DNA of 64,000 nucleotides. Origin: Candidatus Rubrivivax defluviihabitans (lineage in GTDB: Bacteria > Pseudomonadota > Gammaproteobacteria > Burkholderiales > Burkholderiaceae_C). Both the position numbers and the translations under genes were made by a program. The stretch lies in NCBI GenBank assembly GCA_016709385.1, contig JADJMW010000008.1, positions 62,001 through 126,000 on the forward strand, given 5' to 3'. Position 1 is the stretch's first letter. Each line of letters starts with the position of its first letter. Below the pieces are notes generated by a model. It ran no database searches and was not told the DNA's origin. It was given only the letters and a program-made list of their open reading frames with translations. Below are positions 8,942-17,434 of this stretch, piece by piece.

Positions 8942-9777
8942 CCGCGGGCGACCGGCCGCGAGGGGTCGCTGCACCATTCGCTCCACGAACCCGGGTACAA
9001 CACGGCACCATCGTACCCCGCGTGCACCATGGCCAGCAGGTTGTGGCAGGCGGTGACGCCGGACCCGCAGCTGTGCACCACCTCGCCCGCGCCGGCGCCG
9101 AGCGCGGCGAACTCCGCCAGCAGCGCCGCGGCGGGCTTGAAACGGCCGTCGGCACCCAGGTTGTCGCCGAAGAAGCGCTGCGTGGCGCCGGGGATGTGGC
9201 CGGCCACCGGGTCCAGCGGTTCGACCTCGCCGCGAAAGCGTTCGGCAGCGCGGGCATCGAGCAGCCGCACCTGGCCGAGCCTGGCCCGAAGCGCTTCGGT
9301 GTCGATGGTCGGCATGAACGGCGCCGTTGCAGGGTAGGGCGGTGAAGCGGTGGGGACCGATGCCTCGGTGGCCAGCGTGCCGCCGGCCGCCAGCCAGGCG
9401 GCCAGGCCGCCGTCGAGCACCGCCACCGCGTCGTGGCCCAGCCAGCGCAGCAGCCACCAGGCACGGGCGGCATACGGGCCACCCTGGGCATCGTAGACCA
9501 CCACCTGCACGCCGGGCGCCACGCCCCAGCGCCCCGCGGTGGCCGCGAAGGTGTCGAAGTCGGGCAGCGGGTGGCGGCCGTTGCGGCCGGTCTTCGCGCC
9601 CGACAGGTCACGGTCGAGATGGGCGTAGAACGCGCCGGGCAGGTGGCCTGCGGCCCAGTCGCGTTCGCCGGCGCCCGTGTCGAACAGGTCGAAGCGGCAG
9701 TCCAGCAGCACCAGGGGTGCTTCGGTGCCCAGCCGTGCGGCGATCTCGGCGGCGGAAATGAGTGTCGTGAAGACCAT
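8938..9777 (-). CDS. sseA: Sulfurtransferase with tandem rhodanese domains (SseA-like)
   Basis: A 279-residue protein with two rhodanese domains. The N-terminal one is inactive and the C-terminal one carries the catalytic loop CGSGVTA (Cys237), the pattern of 3-mercaptopyruvate sulfurtransferase rather than thiosulfate sulfurtransferase (CRKGVT). It transfers sulfane sulfur from mercaptopyruvate to thiol or cyanide acceptors. The ATG at 9777 gives the expected N-terminus (MVFTTLISAAEIAARL). It lies 14 bp downstream of the EamA transporter gene and may be cotranscribed with it and the Rieske gene. Confidence 0.9.
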   Translation of the reverse strand: MVFTTLISAAEIAARLGTEAPLVLLDCRFDLFDTGAGERDWAAGHLPGAFYAHLDRDLSGAKTGRNGRHPLPDFDTFAATAGRWGVAPGVQVVVYDAQGGPYAARAWWLLRWLGHDAVAVLDGGLAAWLAAGGTLATEASVPTASPPYPATAPFMPTIDTEALRARLGQVRLLDARAAERFRGEVEPLDPVAGHIPGATQRFFGDNLGADGRFKPAAALLAEFAALGAGAGEVVHSCGSGVTACHNLLAMVHAGYDGAVLYPGSWSEWCSDPSRPVARG

Positions 9778-9791
9778 GGTGCAGGCTCGAT

Positions 9792-10751
9792 TCAGGCTTC
9801 GGTGGGGGTGGCGCCGGGAGCAGAGCGGCCGTCGTGCAACAGCGTGGCGGTGACGCCGGCGCCGATGATGAGTGCCATGCCCGCCAGCGAGAGGGTGGTC
9901 ACCGGGTCGTCGAACAGCCAGACGCCGAAGCCGAAGCCGAAGACGATGCCCAGGTATTGCAGCGCTGCAACGCCGAGCGTGGCGCCGGTGGCGTAGGCCA
10001 GCGTCATCATCCACTGACCGGCAGTGGCCAGGATGCCGATGGCCAGCAGCAGCGCCAGCCCGCGCACGTCGTGTTCGTTCACGCCGCCCGTGACCGCGGC
10101 CAGGCTGGCGCCTGCCAGCATGCCGGTGGCCGCAAAGTAGAAGACGACGCGTTCACCCGGTTCACCGATGCGACCCAGCGCGGTGACCTGCAGGTAGGCC
10201 ACGGCAGCCAGCAGGCCGGACAGCAGGCCCATCAGGCCGTGCCAGAGCTGGTCCTGTTCGAGGGTGGGTCGCAGGACCAGTGCCACGCCGGCAAAGCCCG
10301 CGAGTACGGCGGCGACCAGGCGGCCATCGATGCCACCGGCCGGACCGCCACGCGCCGGACCGAGCAGCACCGCACCGCCGACGAGGAACAGCGCGATCCA
10401 CACCGACGACATGTAGTTCAGCGTGATCGCGGTGGCCAGCGGCAGGCCGCCGATGGCGTAGAACCACAGGCACAGTGCGATCGTCCCGCTCAGGCTGCGC
10501 CAGAAGTGCATGCCGGGCACGCGGGTGGCCCAGCCGATGCCGCGCCAGCGCATCACCAGCGCCATCAGCGCCAGGCCGACCAGCGAGCGGTAGAAGACGA
10601 TCTCGCCGGCACCGTATCGAGTCGAGGCGAACTTCACGCACACGCCCATGAGCGTGAAGGCGAACGCCGCACCCACCATCAGCACCGGCGCCGACGCCCG
10701 CCGCTGCTGGCCGGCGCTTTCCACGCGGGCAGCCGTCCGTTCGGCTGTCAC
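9792..10751 (-). CDS. DMT superfamily (EamA) transporter
   Basis: A 319-residue inner-membrane protein with ten predicted hydrophobic helices arranged as two EamA repeats (about residues 25-160 and 175-300). These proteins are usually metabolite or drug exporters; the substrate is not recognisable. The GTG start at 10751 lies 1 nt after the stop of the Rieske oxygenase gene, so translation is probably coupled and the two may act on the same compound. Confidence 0.87.
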   Translation of the reverse strand: MTAERTAARVESAGQQRRASAPVLMVGAAFAFTLMGVCVKFASTRYGAGEIVFYRSLVGLALMALVMRWRGIGWATRVPGMHFWRSLSGTIALCLWFYAIGGLPLATAITLNYMSSVWIALFLVGGAVLLGPARGGPAGGIDGRLVAAVLAGFAGVALVLRPTLEQDQLWHGLMGLLSGLLAAVAYLQVTALGRIGEPGERVVFYFAATGMLAGASLAAVTGGVNEHDVRGLALLLAIGILATAGQWMMTLAYATGATLGVAALQYLGIVFGFGFGVWLFDDPVTTLSLAGMALIIGAGVTATLLHDGRSAPGATPTEA

Positions 10752-10752
10752 C

Positions 10753-11874
10753 TCAGATGCGGGCCACCGCCGGCCCCATCTCGCGCCGGTACCACTCGTG
10801 GAAGTGCTGCATGCCGTCTTCCATGGGGCTCTGGTAGGGGCCGGCCTCGTCGTCGCCGCGGTCGAACAAGGCTTTGCGGCCGGCGTCCATGCGCACGGCG
10901 ATCTCGTCGTCTTCGACGCAGGTTTCCATGTAGGCCGCCTGCTGGGCTTCGACGAGTTCGCGCTCGAACGCGGCGATTTCCTCCGGGTAGAAGAACTCCA
11001 CCAGATTCAATGTCCTGCGCGGGCCCTGGGGAAACAGCGTCGAGACCACCAGCACATGCGGATACCACTCCACCATGACCGTGGGCAGGTAGGTCAGCCA
11101 GATGGCGCCGTGCGCCGGCGCCCGGCCACCGCGGAAGGCCAGCAGGCTTTCGTGCCAGCGCTGGTAGACGGACGAGCCCGGGCGCGCCAGCGCCTGGCTG
11201 ACACCCACCGTCTGCACCGAGTGATGCCGGCCGAATTCCCAGGCCAGGTCCTCGCAGGTCACGAAGTGGCCCAGCCCGGGGTGGAACGGGCCGACGTGGT
11301 AGTCCTCCAGATAGACCTCGATGAAGGTCTTCCAGTTGTAGTCGCACTCATGCTGCACGGCGCGGTCGAAGACATAGCCGCTGAAGTCGAGTTCGGCCGC
11401 CGGACCCAGCCCGGACAAGTCGGCGACGACATCGCGCCCGTTCTGCTCGAACAACAAGCCGTGCCAGTTCTGGACCGGATAGCTGCGCAGATTCAGGCAG
11501 GGATCCTCGGCAAAGTGGGGGGCGCCAACCAGCTTGCCGTGCAGGTCGTAGGTCCAGCGGTGCAGCGGGCAGACGATATTCCGCCGCGTGTGGCCGCGGC
11601 CCTTCAGCATCACCGCCTGGCGGTGGCGGCACACGTTGGACACCAGTTCGACGCCTTGCGCCGTGCGCACCAGGGCCCGCCCTTCGCCTTCCTGTGCCAG
11701 CGCCAGGTAGTCGCCCACCTCGGGCACGGCCAGTTCGTGGCCCAGGTAGCGCGGTACCTGCTGGAAGATGAGTTCCTGTTCGCGGCGGAACAGGGCCTCG
11801 TCGAAATAACTGGAAACCGGAAGTTGCAGACGGCTGCGATGCAGCGCGTCGAGACTGACGCTCAGGTCCGACAT
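10753..11874 (-). CDS. Rieske-type aromatic ring-hydroxylating oxygenase, alpha subunit-like
   Basis: A 373-residue Rieske non-haem iron oxygenase. The [2Fe-2S] ligands are Cys82/His84 (CRH) and Cys102/His105 (CPLH); the catalytic domain carries the NWKTFIEVYLEDYHVGPFHPGL region with the mononuclear-iron histidines. The single-component layout resembles the choline-monooxygenase/GbcA and carnitine-oxygenase branch more than classical dioxygenases. No ferredoxin or reductase partner is adjacent. Orthologues are often found in front of xseB-ispA-dxs in Burkholderiales, so the position is conserved but the substrate is unknown. I chose the ATG at 11874, before MSDLSVSLDALH. Confidence 0.88.
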   Translation of the reverse strand: MSDLSVSLDALHRSRLQLPVSSYFDEALFRREQELIFQQVPRYLGHELAVPEVGDYLALAQEGEGRALVRTAQGVELVSNVCRHRQAVMLKGRGHTRRNIVCPLHRWTYDLHGKLVGAPHFAEDPCLNLRSYPVQNWHGLLFEQNGRDVVADLSGLGPAAELDFSGYVFDRAVQHECDYNWKTFIEVYLEDYHVGPFHPGLGHFVTCEDLAWEFGRHHSVQTVGVSQALARPGSSVYQRWHESLLAFRGGRAPAHGAIWLTYLPTVMVEWYPHVLVVSTLFPQGPRRTLNLVEFFYPEEIAAFERELVEAQQAAYMETCVEDDEIAVRMDAGRKALFDRGDDEAGPYQSPMEDGMQHFHEWYRREMGPAVARI

Positions 11875-12134
11875 GATGCGACCGGATCCTCCTTTGCAGG
11901 GATGGCAGGTGTATCGACCCCCTCGCCTAACGATCCCTCGCGGGGCCGCCGGCCAACGAAACCGAAGCCAACCGGCTACGGAGAACCCTCGATTGTACCG
12001 GCCGGCCCGGCGTGGGTTGGGCCTGTGGGGCGGCAAGGCCTTGCGTCGGGTGGAGCGGCGCGCGGGCGGTTCGGCCAGCGGGCTCGGGCCCCTGGGCTTT
12101 GTCTAGAATGCCGGTTCATATTTCATCTCCCGAA

Positions 12135-12371
12135 ATGGCAAGAAGCGCCGCATCCGCGAACAAGGAACCCGCCAGCTACGAACAGGCCTTGGCCGAGCTG
12201 GACCGCCTGGTGACGCAGATGGAAGGGGGGCAGTTGCCGCTGGACCAGTTGCTGGACGGCTACCGCCGCGGCGCCGAATTGCTGGCCTACTGCCGTGGCC
12301 GCCTGCAGGCGGTGGAAGAGCAGGTGAAGGTGCTGGACGACGGGCAGCTCAAGGCGTGGAGCGCCGAGTGA
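12135..12371 (+). CDS. xseB: Exodeoxyribonuclease VII small subunit
   Basis: A 78-residue XseB, the small helical subunit that binds the long C-terminal helix of XseA. The family segment SYEQALAELDRLVTQMEGG followed by LPLDQLLDGYRRGAELL is intact. ATG at 12135 gives the usual length; an in-frame ATG at 12108 would add nine residues. It is the first gene of the xseB-ispA-dxs operon, a standard proteobacterial order. xseA is not in the window. Confidence 0.93.
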   Translation: MARSAASANKEPASYEQALAELDRLVTQMEGGQLPLDQLLDGYRRGAELLAYCRGRLQAVEEQVKVLDDGQLKAWSAE

Positions 12372-12382
12372 GCGTTGGCGCC

Positions 12383-13273
12383 ATGACCGCCGTCGACTTC
12401 GAGGCCTGGGCGCGCCAGCAGCTGGCCGACGTGGAGTCGGCGCTGGAATCCTGGGTGCCGGCCGCAGCGCCGGCGGGCCTGGGCGAGGCCATGCGCTACG
12501 GCGTGCTCGACGGCGGCAAGCGGCTGCGTCCACTGCTCGTGCTGGGGGCCTGCGACGCGGTGGCCGGCGAGCCGGTCGCAGCGCTGCGCGCGGCGGTGGC
12601 GGTGGAACTGATCCACGCCTACTCGCTGGTGCACGACGACATGCCCTGCATGGACAACGACGTGCTGCGCCGCGGCAAGCCCACCGTGCACGTGAAATTC
12701 GGCCAGGCGCAGGCCATGCTGGCCGGCGACGCGATGCAGGCGCTGGCCTTCGAGGTGCTGACCCCGGACGAGGGCGTGGCACCCGCGCTGCAGGCGCGGT
12801 TGACGGCGCTGCTGGCGCGCGCCGCCGGGCACGCCGGCATGGCCGGCGGGCAGGCCATCGACCTGGCCAGCATTGGCCGCACGCTGGACGAAACCGCGCT
12901 GCGCGACATGCACCGCCGCAAGACCGGCGCCCTGCTGCAGGCCAGCGTGCTGATGGGGGCGGCCTGTGGCCGTGTCGACGCCCCGGCCTGGCGTGCACTG
13001 GCCGACTACGGGGCCGCCGTCGGGCTGGCCTTCCAGGTGGTGGATGACATCCTCGACGTGACGCAGGCCTCGGAAACGCTGGGCAAGACCGCCGGCAAGG
13101 ACCTCGACCACAACAAGCCCACCTATGTGTCGGTGCTCGGCCTGGACGCGGCCCGCCGCCATGCCGACGATCTGCGCGAGCAGGCCTTGGCGGCACTGGT
13201 TCGCAGCGGGCTGGGTGCCGCGGCGGGCTGGCTGGCCGTGCTCGCCGACAAGGTCGTGGAGCGTGAAAGCTGA
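12383..13273 (+). CDS. ispA: Farnesyl diphosphate synthase (polyprenyl synthetase)
   Basis: A 296-residue trans-prenyltransferase condensing IPP with DMAPP/GPP to farnesyl diphosphate. The first aspartate-rich motif is DDMPCMD starting at residue 85 and the second is DDILD; the GGKRLRP substrate-binding segment is also present. I took the ATG at 12383; a GTG at 12368 overlapping the xseB stop is possible and would add five residues. It is followed within 2 nt by dxs, so precursor supply and chain elongation are coexpressed. Confidence 0.95.
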   Translation: MTAVDFEAWARQQLADVESALESWVPAAAPAGLGEAMRYGVLDGGKRLRPLLVLGACDAVAGEPVAALRAAVAVELIHAYSLVHDDMPCMDNDVLRRGKPTVHVKFGQAQAMLAGDAMQALAFEVLTPDEGVAPALQARLTALLARAAGHAGMAGGQAIDLASIGRTLDETALRDMHRRKTGALLQASVLMGAACGRVDAPAWRALADYGAAVGLAFQVVDDILDVTQASETLGKTAGKDLDHNKPTYVSVLGLDAARRHADDLREQALAALVRSGLGAAAGWLAVLADKVVERES

Positions 13274-13274
13274 T

Positions 13275-15161
13275 ATGAATACGTTGTTGAAGAAGATCCA
13301 GAGTCCGGCCGACCTGCGCCGTCTCTCGCGCGCCGAATTGCAGGTCGTGGCCAACGAGTTGCGCCAGTTCGTGCTCAATACCGTGAGCCAGACCGGCGGC
13401 CACCTGGGCAGCAACCTGGGCACCGTGGAGCTGACGGTGGCGCTGCACTATGTCTTCAATACACCGTACGACCGGCTGGTGTGGGACGTGGGCCACCAGA
13501 CCTACCCGCACAAGGTGCTGACCGGCCGGCGCGACCAGATGCACACGCTGCGCCAGCTCGGCGGCATCGCCGGTTTTCCGCGCCGCGACGAAAGCGAATA
13601 CGACACCTTCGGCACGGCGCACAGCTCGACGTCGATCTCGGCGGCCCTGGGCATGGCGCTGGCGGCCCAGCTCAAGGGCGAGGACCGCCGTGCGGTGGCG
13701 GTCATCGGCGACGGCGCCATGAGCGCCGGCATGGCCTTCGAGGCCTTGAACAACGCCGGTGTCAGCCACGCCGGCGTCAGCGCCGACATCCTGGTCGTGC
13801 TCAACGACAACGACATGTCGATCAGCCCGCCCGTGGGCGCGCTGAACAAATACCTGGCGCGGCTGATGAGCGGCAATTTCTACGAGGCCGCGCGCGAGGG
13901 CGTGAAGGGCGTGCTGAAGGCGGCGCCGCCGCTGTTCGAGCTGGCGCGCCGCTTCGAGGAACACGCCAAGGGCATGGTCGTTCCCGGCACCATCTTCGAG
14001 GAATTCGGCTTCAACTACGTCGGCCCGATCGACGGCCACGACCTCGACGCACTGGTGCCGACGCTGGAAAACCTGCGCGCCAAGCGCGGGCCGCAATTCC
14101 TGCACGTCGTCACCAAGAAGGGCTATGGCTACAAACTGGCTGAAGCCGATCCGGTGAAATACCACGCCGCCAGCGGCAAGTTCGACCCGGCCCTGGGCTT
14201 CCCGAAGAGCGCGCCCAGCAAGCCGACCTTCACCCAGGTCTTCGGCCAGTGGCTGTGCGACATGGCCGAGGCCGACGAACGATTGATCGGCATCACCCCG
14301 GCCATGCGCGAGGGTTCGGGCATGGTCGAATTCCACCGCCGTTTCCCCAGGCGCTACCACGATGTCGGCATTGCCGAGCAGCATGCGGTGACCTTCGCCG
14401 CCGGCATGGCCTGCGAAGGGCTGAAGCCGGTGGTGGCCATCTACAGCACCTTCCTGCAGCGCGGCTACGACCAGCTCGTGCACGACGTGGCGCTGCAGAA
14501 CCTGCCGGTGGTCTTCGCGCTCGACCGCGCCGGCCTGGTGGGCGCCGACGGCCCCACCCACGCCGGCGCCTACGACATCGCCTTCGTGCGCTGCATCCCC
14601 AATTGCAGCCTGCTCACGCCCAGCGACGAGAACGAATGCCGCCAGGCGCTGACCACCGCGTTCCGCCAGGACCACCCGGTGGCCGTGCGCTACCCGCGCG
14701 GGACGGGCACCGGCGTGGCCGTGGAAACCGCGCTCACCGAATGGCCCTGGGGCCAGGGCGTGCTGCGCCGGCAGGGACAGCGGCTGGCCGTGATGGCCTT
14801 CGGCACCTTGCTGCACCCGGCGCTGCAGGCGGCCGAGAACCTGGGCTGCACGGTGGCCGACATGCGCTTCGCCAAGCCGCTGGACGAGGCGCTGGTGCTG
14901 GAGCTGGCGCGCACGCACGAGGGGCTGGTCACGGTGGAGGAGGGCTGCACCATGGGCGGCGCCGGCAGCGCGGTGCTGGAATGCCTGGCCGCCGCCGGGC
15001 TGGCGGTGCCGGTGCTGCAACTCGGCCTGCCCGACAAATTCGTGGAGCATGGCGACCCGGCCCGGCTGCTGGCGCTGTGCGGGCTGGACGCGGCGGGCAT
15101 CGAGGCCTCCATCCGGCAGCGCTTCGGCAGCCGGCCTTCGCTGGCTGCGGTGAACGCCTGA
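13275..15161 (+). CDS. dxs: 1-deoxy-D-xylulose-5-phosphate synthase
   Basis: A 628-residue thiamine-diphosphate enzyme that makes DXP from pyruvate and glyceraldehyde 3-phosphate, the entry step of the MEP isoprenoid pathway. Visible landmarks are GHQTYPHKVLTGR, the ThDP/Mg motif VIGDGAMSAGMAFEALNNAG and the transketolase-like DVGIAEQHAVTFAAGMA region. The ATG at 13275 lies 1 nt after the ispA stop, indicating coupled translation. Length is typical. Confidence 0.98.
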   Translation: MNTLLKKIQSPADLRRLSRAELQVVANELRQFVLNTVSQTGGHLGSNLGTVELTVALHYVFNTPYDRLVWDVGHQTYPHKVLTGRRDQMHTLRQLGGIAGFPRRDESEYDTFGTAHSSTSISAALGMALAAQLKGEDRRAVAVIGDGAMSAGMAFEALNNAGVSHAGVSADILVVLNDNDMSISPPVGALNKYLARLMSGNFYEAAREGVKGVLKAAPPLFELARRFEEHAKGMVVPGTIFEEFGFNYVGPIDGHDLDALVPTLENLRAKRGPQFLHVVTKKGYGYKLAEADPVKYHAASGKFDPALGFPKSAPSKPTFTQVFGQWLCDMAEADERLIGITPAMREGSGMVEFHRRFPRRYHDVGIAEQHAVTFAAGMACEGLKPVVAIYSTFLQRGYDQLVHDVALQNLPVVFALDRAGLVGADGPTHAGAYDIAFVRCIPNCSLLTPSDENECRQALTTAFRQDHPVAVRYPRGTGTGVAVETALTEWPWGQGVLRRQGQRLAVMAFGTLLHPALQAAENLGCTVADMRFAKPLDEALVLELARTHEGLVTVEEGCTMGGAGSAVLECLAAAGLAVPVLQLGLPDKFVEHGDPARLLALCGLDAAGIEASIRQRFGSRPSLAAVNA

Positions 15162-15237
15162 TTCAAGCCGTTCGAATGGCGTCGTGGAAACCGCGCGACC
15201 GTATCCTCGCGCAAACGCTGGCATGCTTGCCCCGGCC

Positions 15238-16029
15238 ATGAACCATCTCACCGACGCCCTGCACATTCCCGACACGCAAAGCGCGCGCGACGAACGCCAC
15301 TTGGCGATCCAGCGCGTGGGCGTGAAGGACGTGCGCTACCCGTTGCAGCTGCGCGTGGCCGGTGCGGTGCAGTCGATGGCGGCGCTGTGGTCGCTGGACG
15401 TGGCGCTGCCGGCCGAGAAGAAGGGCACGCACATGTCGCGCTTCGTGGCCTGGCTCGAAGCGCTGGACGTGCCGCTGGACGCGGCCACCTTGCGCGAGCG
15501 CCATGCCGCCATGCTGGACAAGCTGGGCGCGCAGGAAGGCCGCATCGAAGCCGCCTTCAGCTTCTTCATCCGCAAGCGTGCGCCGGTGTCGGGCCTGCAG
15601 AGCCTGCTCGACTACCAGGGCCGCTGGATCGCCGACACCCGTGCCGGTGCCACCACGCTGTGGATGGAAGTGGGCGTGCCGGTGAAGACCCTGTGCCCCT
15701 GCTCGAAGGAAATCTCGGACTACGGTGCACACAACCAGCGCTCGCTGGTGACGCTGCGCGTGGAAGTCGGCGCACCGGTGGAATGGCAGGAACTCGTGCG
15801 CTTCGCCGAGGAAAGTGCGTCCAGCGAGATCTGGCCCATGCTCAAGCGCAGCGACGAGAAGTGGATCACCGAGCGCGCCTACGAAAACCCCAAGTTCGTG
15901 GAAGACCTGGTGCGCGACGTGGCGCTGCGGCTGAATGCCGATGCGCGCATCGGCCGCTACCGGGTGGATGTCGAGAATTTCGAGTCCATCCACAACCACA
16001 GCGCCTACGCCCGCATCGAGCGCGTCTAG
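15238..16029 (+). CDS. folE2: GTP cyclohydrolase FolE2 (type IB)
   Basis: A 263-residue GTP cyclohydrolase IB, which makes 7,8-dihydroneopterin triphosphate for folate synthesis with relaxed metal dependence. The metal-ligand cysteine sits in CPCSKEISDYGAHNQRS, with the family end IHNHSAYARIE. The ATG at 15238 starts close to the usual N-terminus. It is not obviously in an operon with dxs, from which it is separated by 76 bp. Confidence 0.94.
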   Translation: MNHLTDALHIPDTQSARDERHLAIQRVGVKDVRYPLQLRVAGAVQSMAALWSLDVALPAEKKGTHMSRFVAWLEALDVPLDAATLRERHAAMLDKLGAQEGRIEAAFSFFIRKRAPVSGLQSLLDYQGRWIADTRAGATTLWMEVGVPVKTLCPCSKEISDYGAHNQRSLVTLRVEVGAPVEWQELVRFAEESASSEIWPMLKRSDEKWITERAYENPKFVEDLVRDVALRLNADARIGRYRVDVENFESIHNHSAYARIERV

Positions 16030-16043
16030 CGCCCGGCTTCGTG

Positions 16044-16060
16044 CGGTCCGTCACGGACCG
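16044..16060 (+). terminator. Short GC-rich hairpin after folE2
   Basis: CGGTCC and GGACCG pair around a five-base loop 15 nt after the folE2 stop, with an outer CGGCT/AGCCG pair possible across bulges. There is no T-run, so it is at best a weak or Rho-assisted terminator. Confidence 0.35.
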
Positions 16061-16201
16061 AGCCGCGTGTAGGAATTTGCCTGACAGGCGCGGTGGAAGA
16101 AGCAGGACTGCAGCCACGGAACTGGGCTGATGTCCGCGGCCAATTCGGCTGCCTACAGTTCACTCCATCGATTCGTGACACCCGAACCCTGGAGAAGACC
16201 C

Positions 16202-16525
16202 ATGAACAGCGAACAGATCCTGGCCGAGATCCGCGAAGCCAACCTCTCCTACCTGATGCTGGCGCAGAGCCTGATCCGCACCGACCGCGACCAGGCGCTG
16301 TTCCGCCTGGGCGTGAACGAGGACACCGCCGCGCTGATTGGCACGCTCACCCCGGCACAGATGATGAAGATCGCCACCACCAACACGTTGCTTTGCCGCT
16401 TTCGCATGGACGACGACGTGGTGTGGAACCTCATCACCAACCACGGCAAGGGCGCCGCCAACGACGGCATGTCGCGTCTGCACGCGTCCATCCTGATGGC
16501 CGGGCGCCACCAGGAAGCCGCCTGA
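16202..16525 (+). CDS. flhD: Flagellar transcriptional activator FlhD
   Basis: A 107-residue subunit of the FlhD4C2 class I master activator of flagellar genes. The sequence is typical (SEQILAEIREANLSYLMLAQ, then LIRTDRDQALFRLGV). The ATG at 16202 is supported by GGAGAAG upstream and gives the normal length. It is the first gene of the flagellar region, 29 bp ahead of flhC. The 172-bp upstream region must carry its promoter, but I could not assign -35/-10 boxes with confidence. Confidence 0.96.
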   Translation: MNSEQILAEIREANLSYLMLAQSLIRTDRDQALFRLGVNEDTAALIGTLTPAQMMKIATTNTLLCRFRMDDDVVWNLITNHGKGAANDGMSRLHASILMAGRHQEAA

Positions 16526-16554
16526 CGGCATCCCATCCACTCGAGAGAACGCAC

Positions 16555-17190
16555 ATGGCCCGCAGCAAGAGCATCCTCACCGAAGCCCGGCAGATCGAAC
16601 GCGCCGTCACGCTGATCCAGCTCGGCGCGCGGTTGCAGGTGCTTGAAAGCGAAACCGACTTGAGCTACGAACGCCTGCTGCGCCTGTACAAGGAAGTGGC
16701 GGGAAAGAGCCCGAGCAAGGGCCAGCTGCCGTTTTCCACCGACTGGTTCATGACCTGGCAGCCCAATATCCACGCCAGCCTGTTCCTGAATACGCACGAA
16801 TACCTGAACAAGGTGGCGGCGCTGGACGAGATCGACACCGTCATCAAGGCCTACCAGTTGTACCTGGAGCAGATGCAGTCGCAGGGCCTGGAACCGCTGT
16901 TGAGCGTGACGCGCGCCTGGCGGCTGGTGAAATTCGTCGACAACGGCATGCTCACCATGACCAAGTGCCGCAAGTGCGGCGGCCACTTCGTGACGCATCC
17001 GCACGAGATCGCGCGCCACTATGTGTGCGGGCTGTGCAACCCGCCAGCACGCGCCGGCAAGGGCAAGCCGGCGGTGCAGCGGTCGCTGGACAACCACGAT
17101 GCGGAGCCGGCCGGCGACCTTCGTACCGGCATGGGCCTGCACCTCTGCCCGCGCGGGGGTGCGTTCGTGCCGGCCGCGGGCGGACATTGA
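16555..17190 (+). CDS. flhC: Flagellar transcriptional activator FlhC
   Basis: A 211-residue FlhC, partner of FlhD. The four zinc-binding cysteines are present as CRKC and CGLC (residues about 140-163). The protein has a C-terminal tail about 20 residues longer than E. coli FlhC (192 residues), rich in Gly, Ala and Pro. A GAGAG ribosome-binding site precedes the ATG. A sigma-28 promoter begins 15 bp after its stop codon. Confidence 0.96.
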   Translation: MARSKSILTEARQIERAVTLIQLGARLQVLESETDLSYERLLRLYKEVAGKSPSKGQLPFSTDWFMTWQPNIHASLFLNTHEYLNKVAALDEIDTVIKAYQLYLEQMQSQGLEPLLSVTRAWRLVKFVDNGMLTMTKCRKCGGHFVTHPHEIARHYVCGLCNPPARAGKGKPAVQRSLDNHDAEPAGDLRTGMGLHLCPRGGAFVPAAGGH

Positions 17191-17204
17191 TCACGCTTTG
17201 CCGC

Positions 17205-17231
17205 TCAAGTTGCCGCGCGGAGAGCCGATAA
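17205..17231 (+). promoter_or_regulatory. Sigma-28 (FliA) class III promoter behind flhC
   Basis: TCAAGTTG at 17205-17212, an 11-bp spacer, and GCCGATAA at 17224-17231. This matches the FliA consensus TAAAGTTT-N11-GCCGATAA, including a perfect -10 element and exact spacing. Expected start of transcription is about 17237. It faces the candidate small RNA, the methyltransferase gene and motAB. Confidence 0.82.
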
Positions 17232-17236
17232 GACTC

Positions 17237-17311
17237 TTGAGTTCATTGCTCGTCTCCTCCTGGCACAGTCCCCTGTGCTTTCGAGCGGGCCCCGCGGGGT
17301 CCGCTCCTTTT
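17237..17311 (+). ncRNA. Candidate sigma-28-dependent small RNA (or attenuated leader) between flhC and motA
   Basis: A transcript from the sigma-28 promoter would run about 75 nt before a strong intrinsic terminator. It would consist of a mostly unpaired 5' end carrying TCTCCTCCT (17253-17261), which is complementary to Shine-Dalgarno sequences. A six-base-pair hairpin GCACAG-TCCC-CTGTGC (17263-17278) follows, then the terminator hairpin. No open reading frame of note lies in it. The position matches MotR of E. coli, a FliA-dependent small RNA made from the flhC-motA region. The promoter, hairpins and seed are seen in the sequence; the RNA itself is inferred. Confidence 0.5.
17283..17311 (+). 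terminator. Intrinsic terminator or attenuator downstream of the flhC-motA sigma-28 promoter
   Basis: GAGCGGGCCC pairs with GGGTCCGCTC (ten pairs, one G-U) around a CGCG loop, followed by CTTTT. It is one of the two best rho-independent terminators in the window. It would stop most transcripts from the upstream sigma-28 promoter before the methyltransferase gene. Confidence 0.7.
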
Positions 17312-17434
17312 CGTGTGCCGGCGCCGCGGCTGAAGACGCTGCGGGTGGCGACAAGGCCGTTTTCGGCCCTCTGATCCGGACTCTTGCGGCCCGGGCGCCG
17401 TCGACACTGGACACCTCGCCCTCGAGTCATTCCG

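Noticed and set aside
17263..17306. The two hairpins behind flhC as an ANTAR target for the regulator at 43359
   Set aside because: ANTAR sites need paired hairpins with six-base loops having A at position 1 and G at position 4; these loops (TCCC and CGCG) do not fit.
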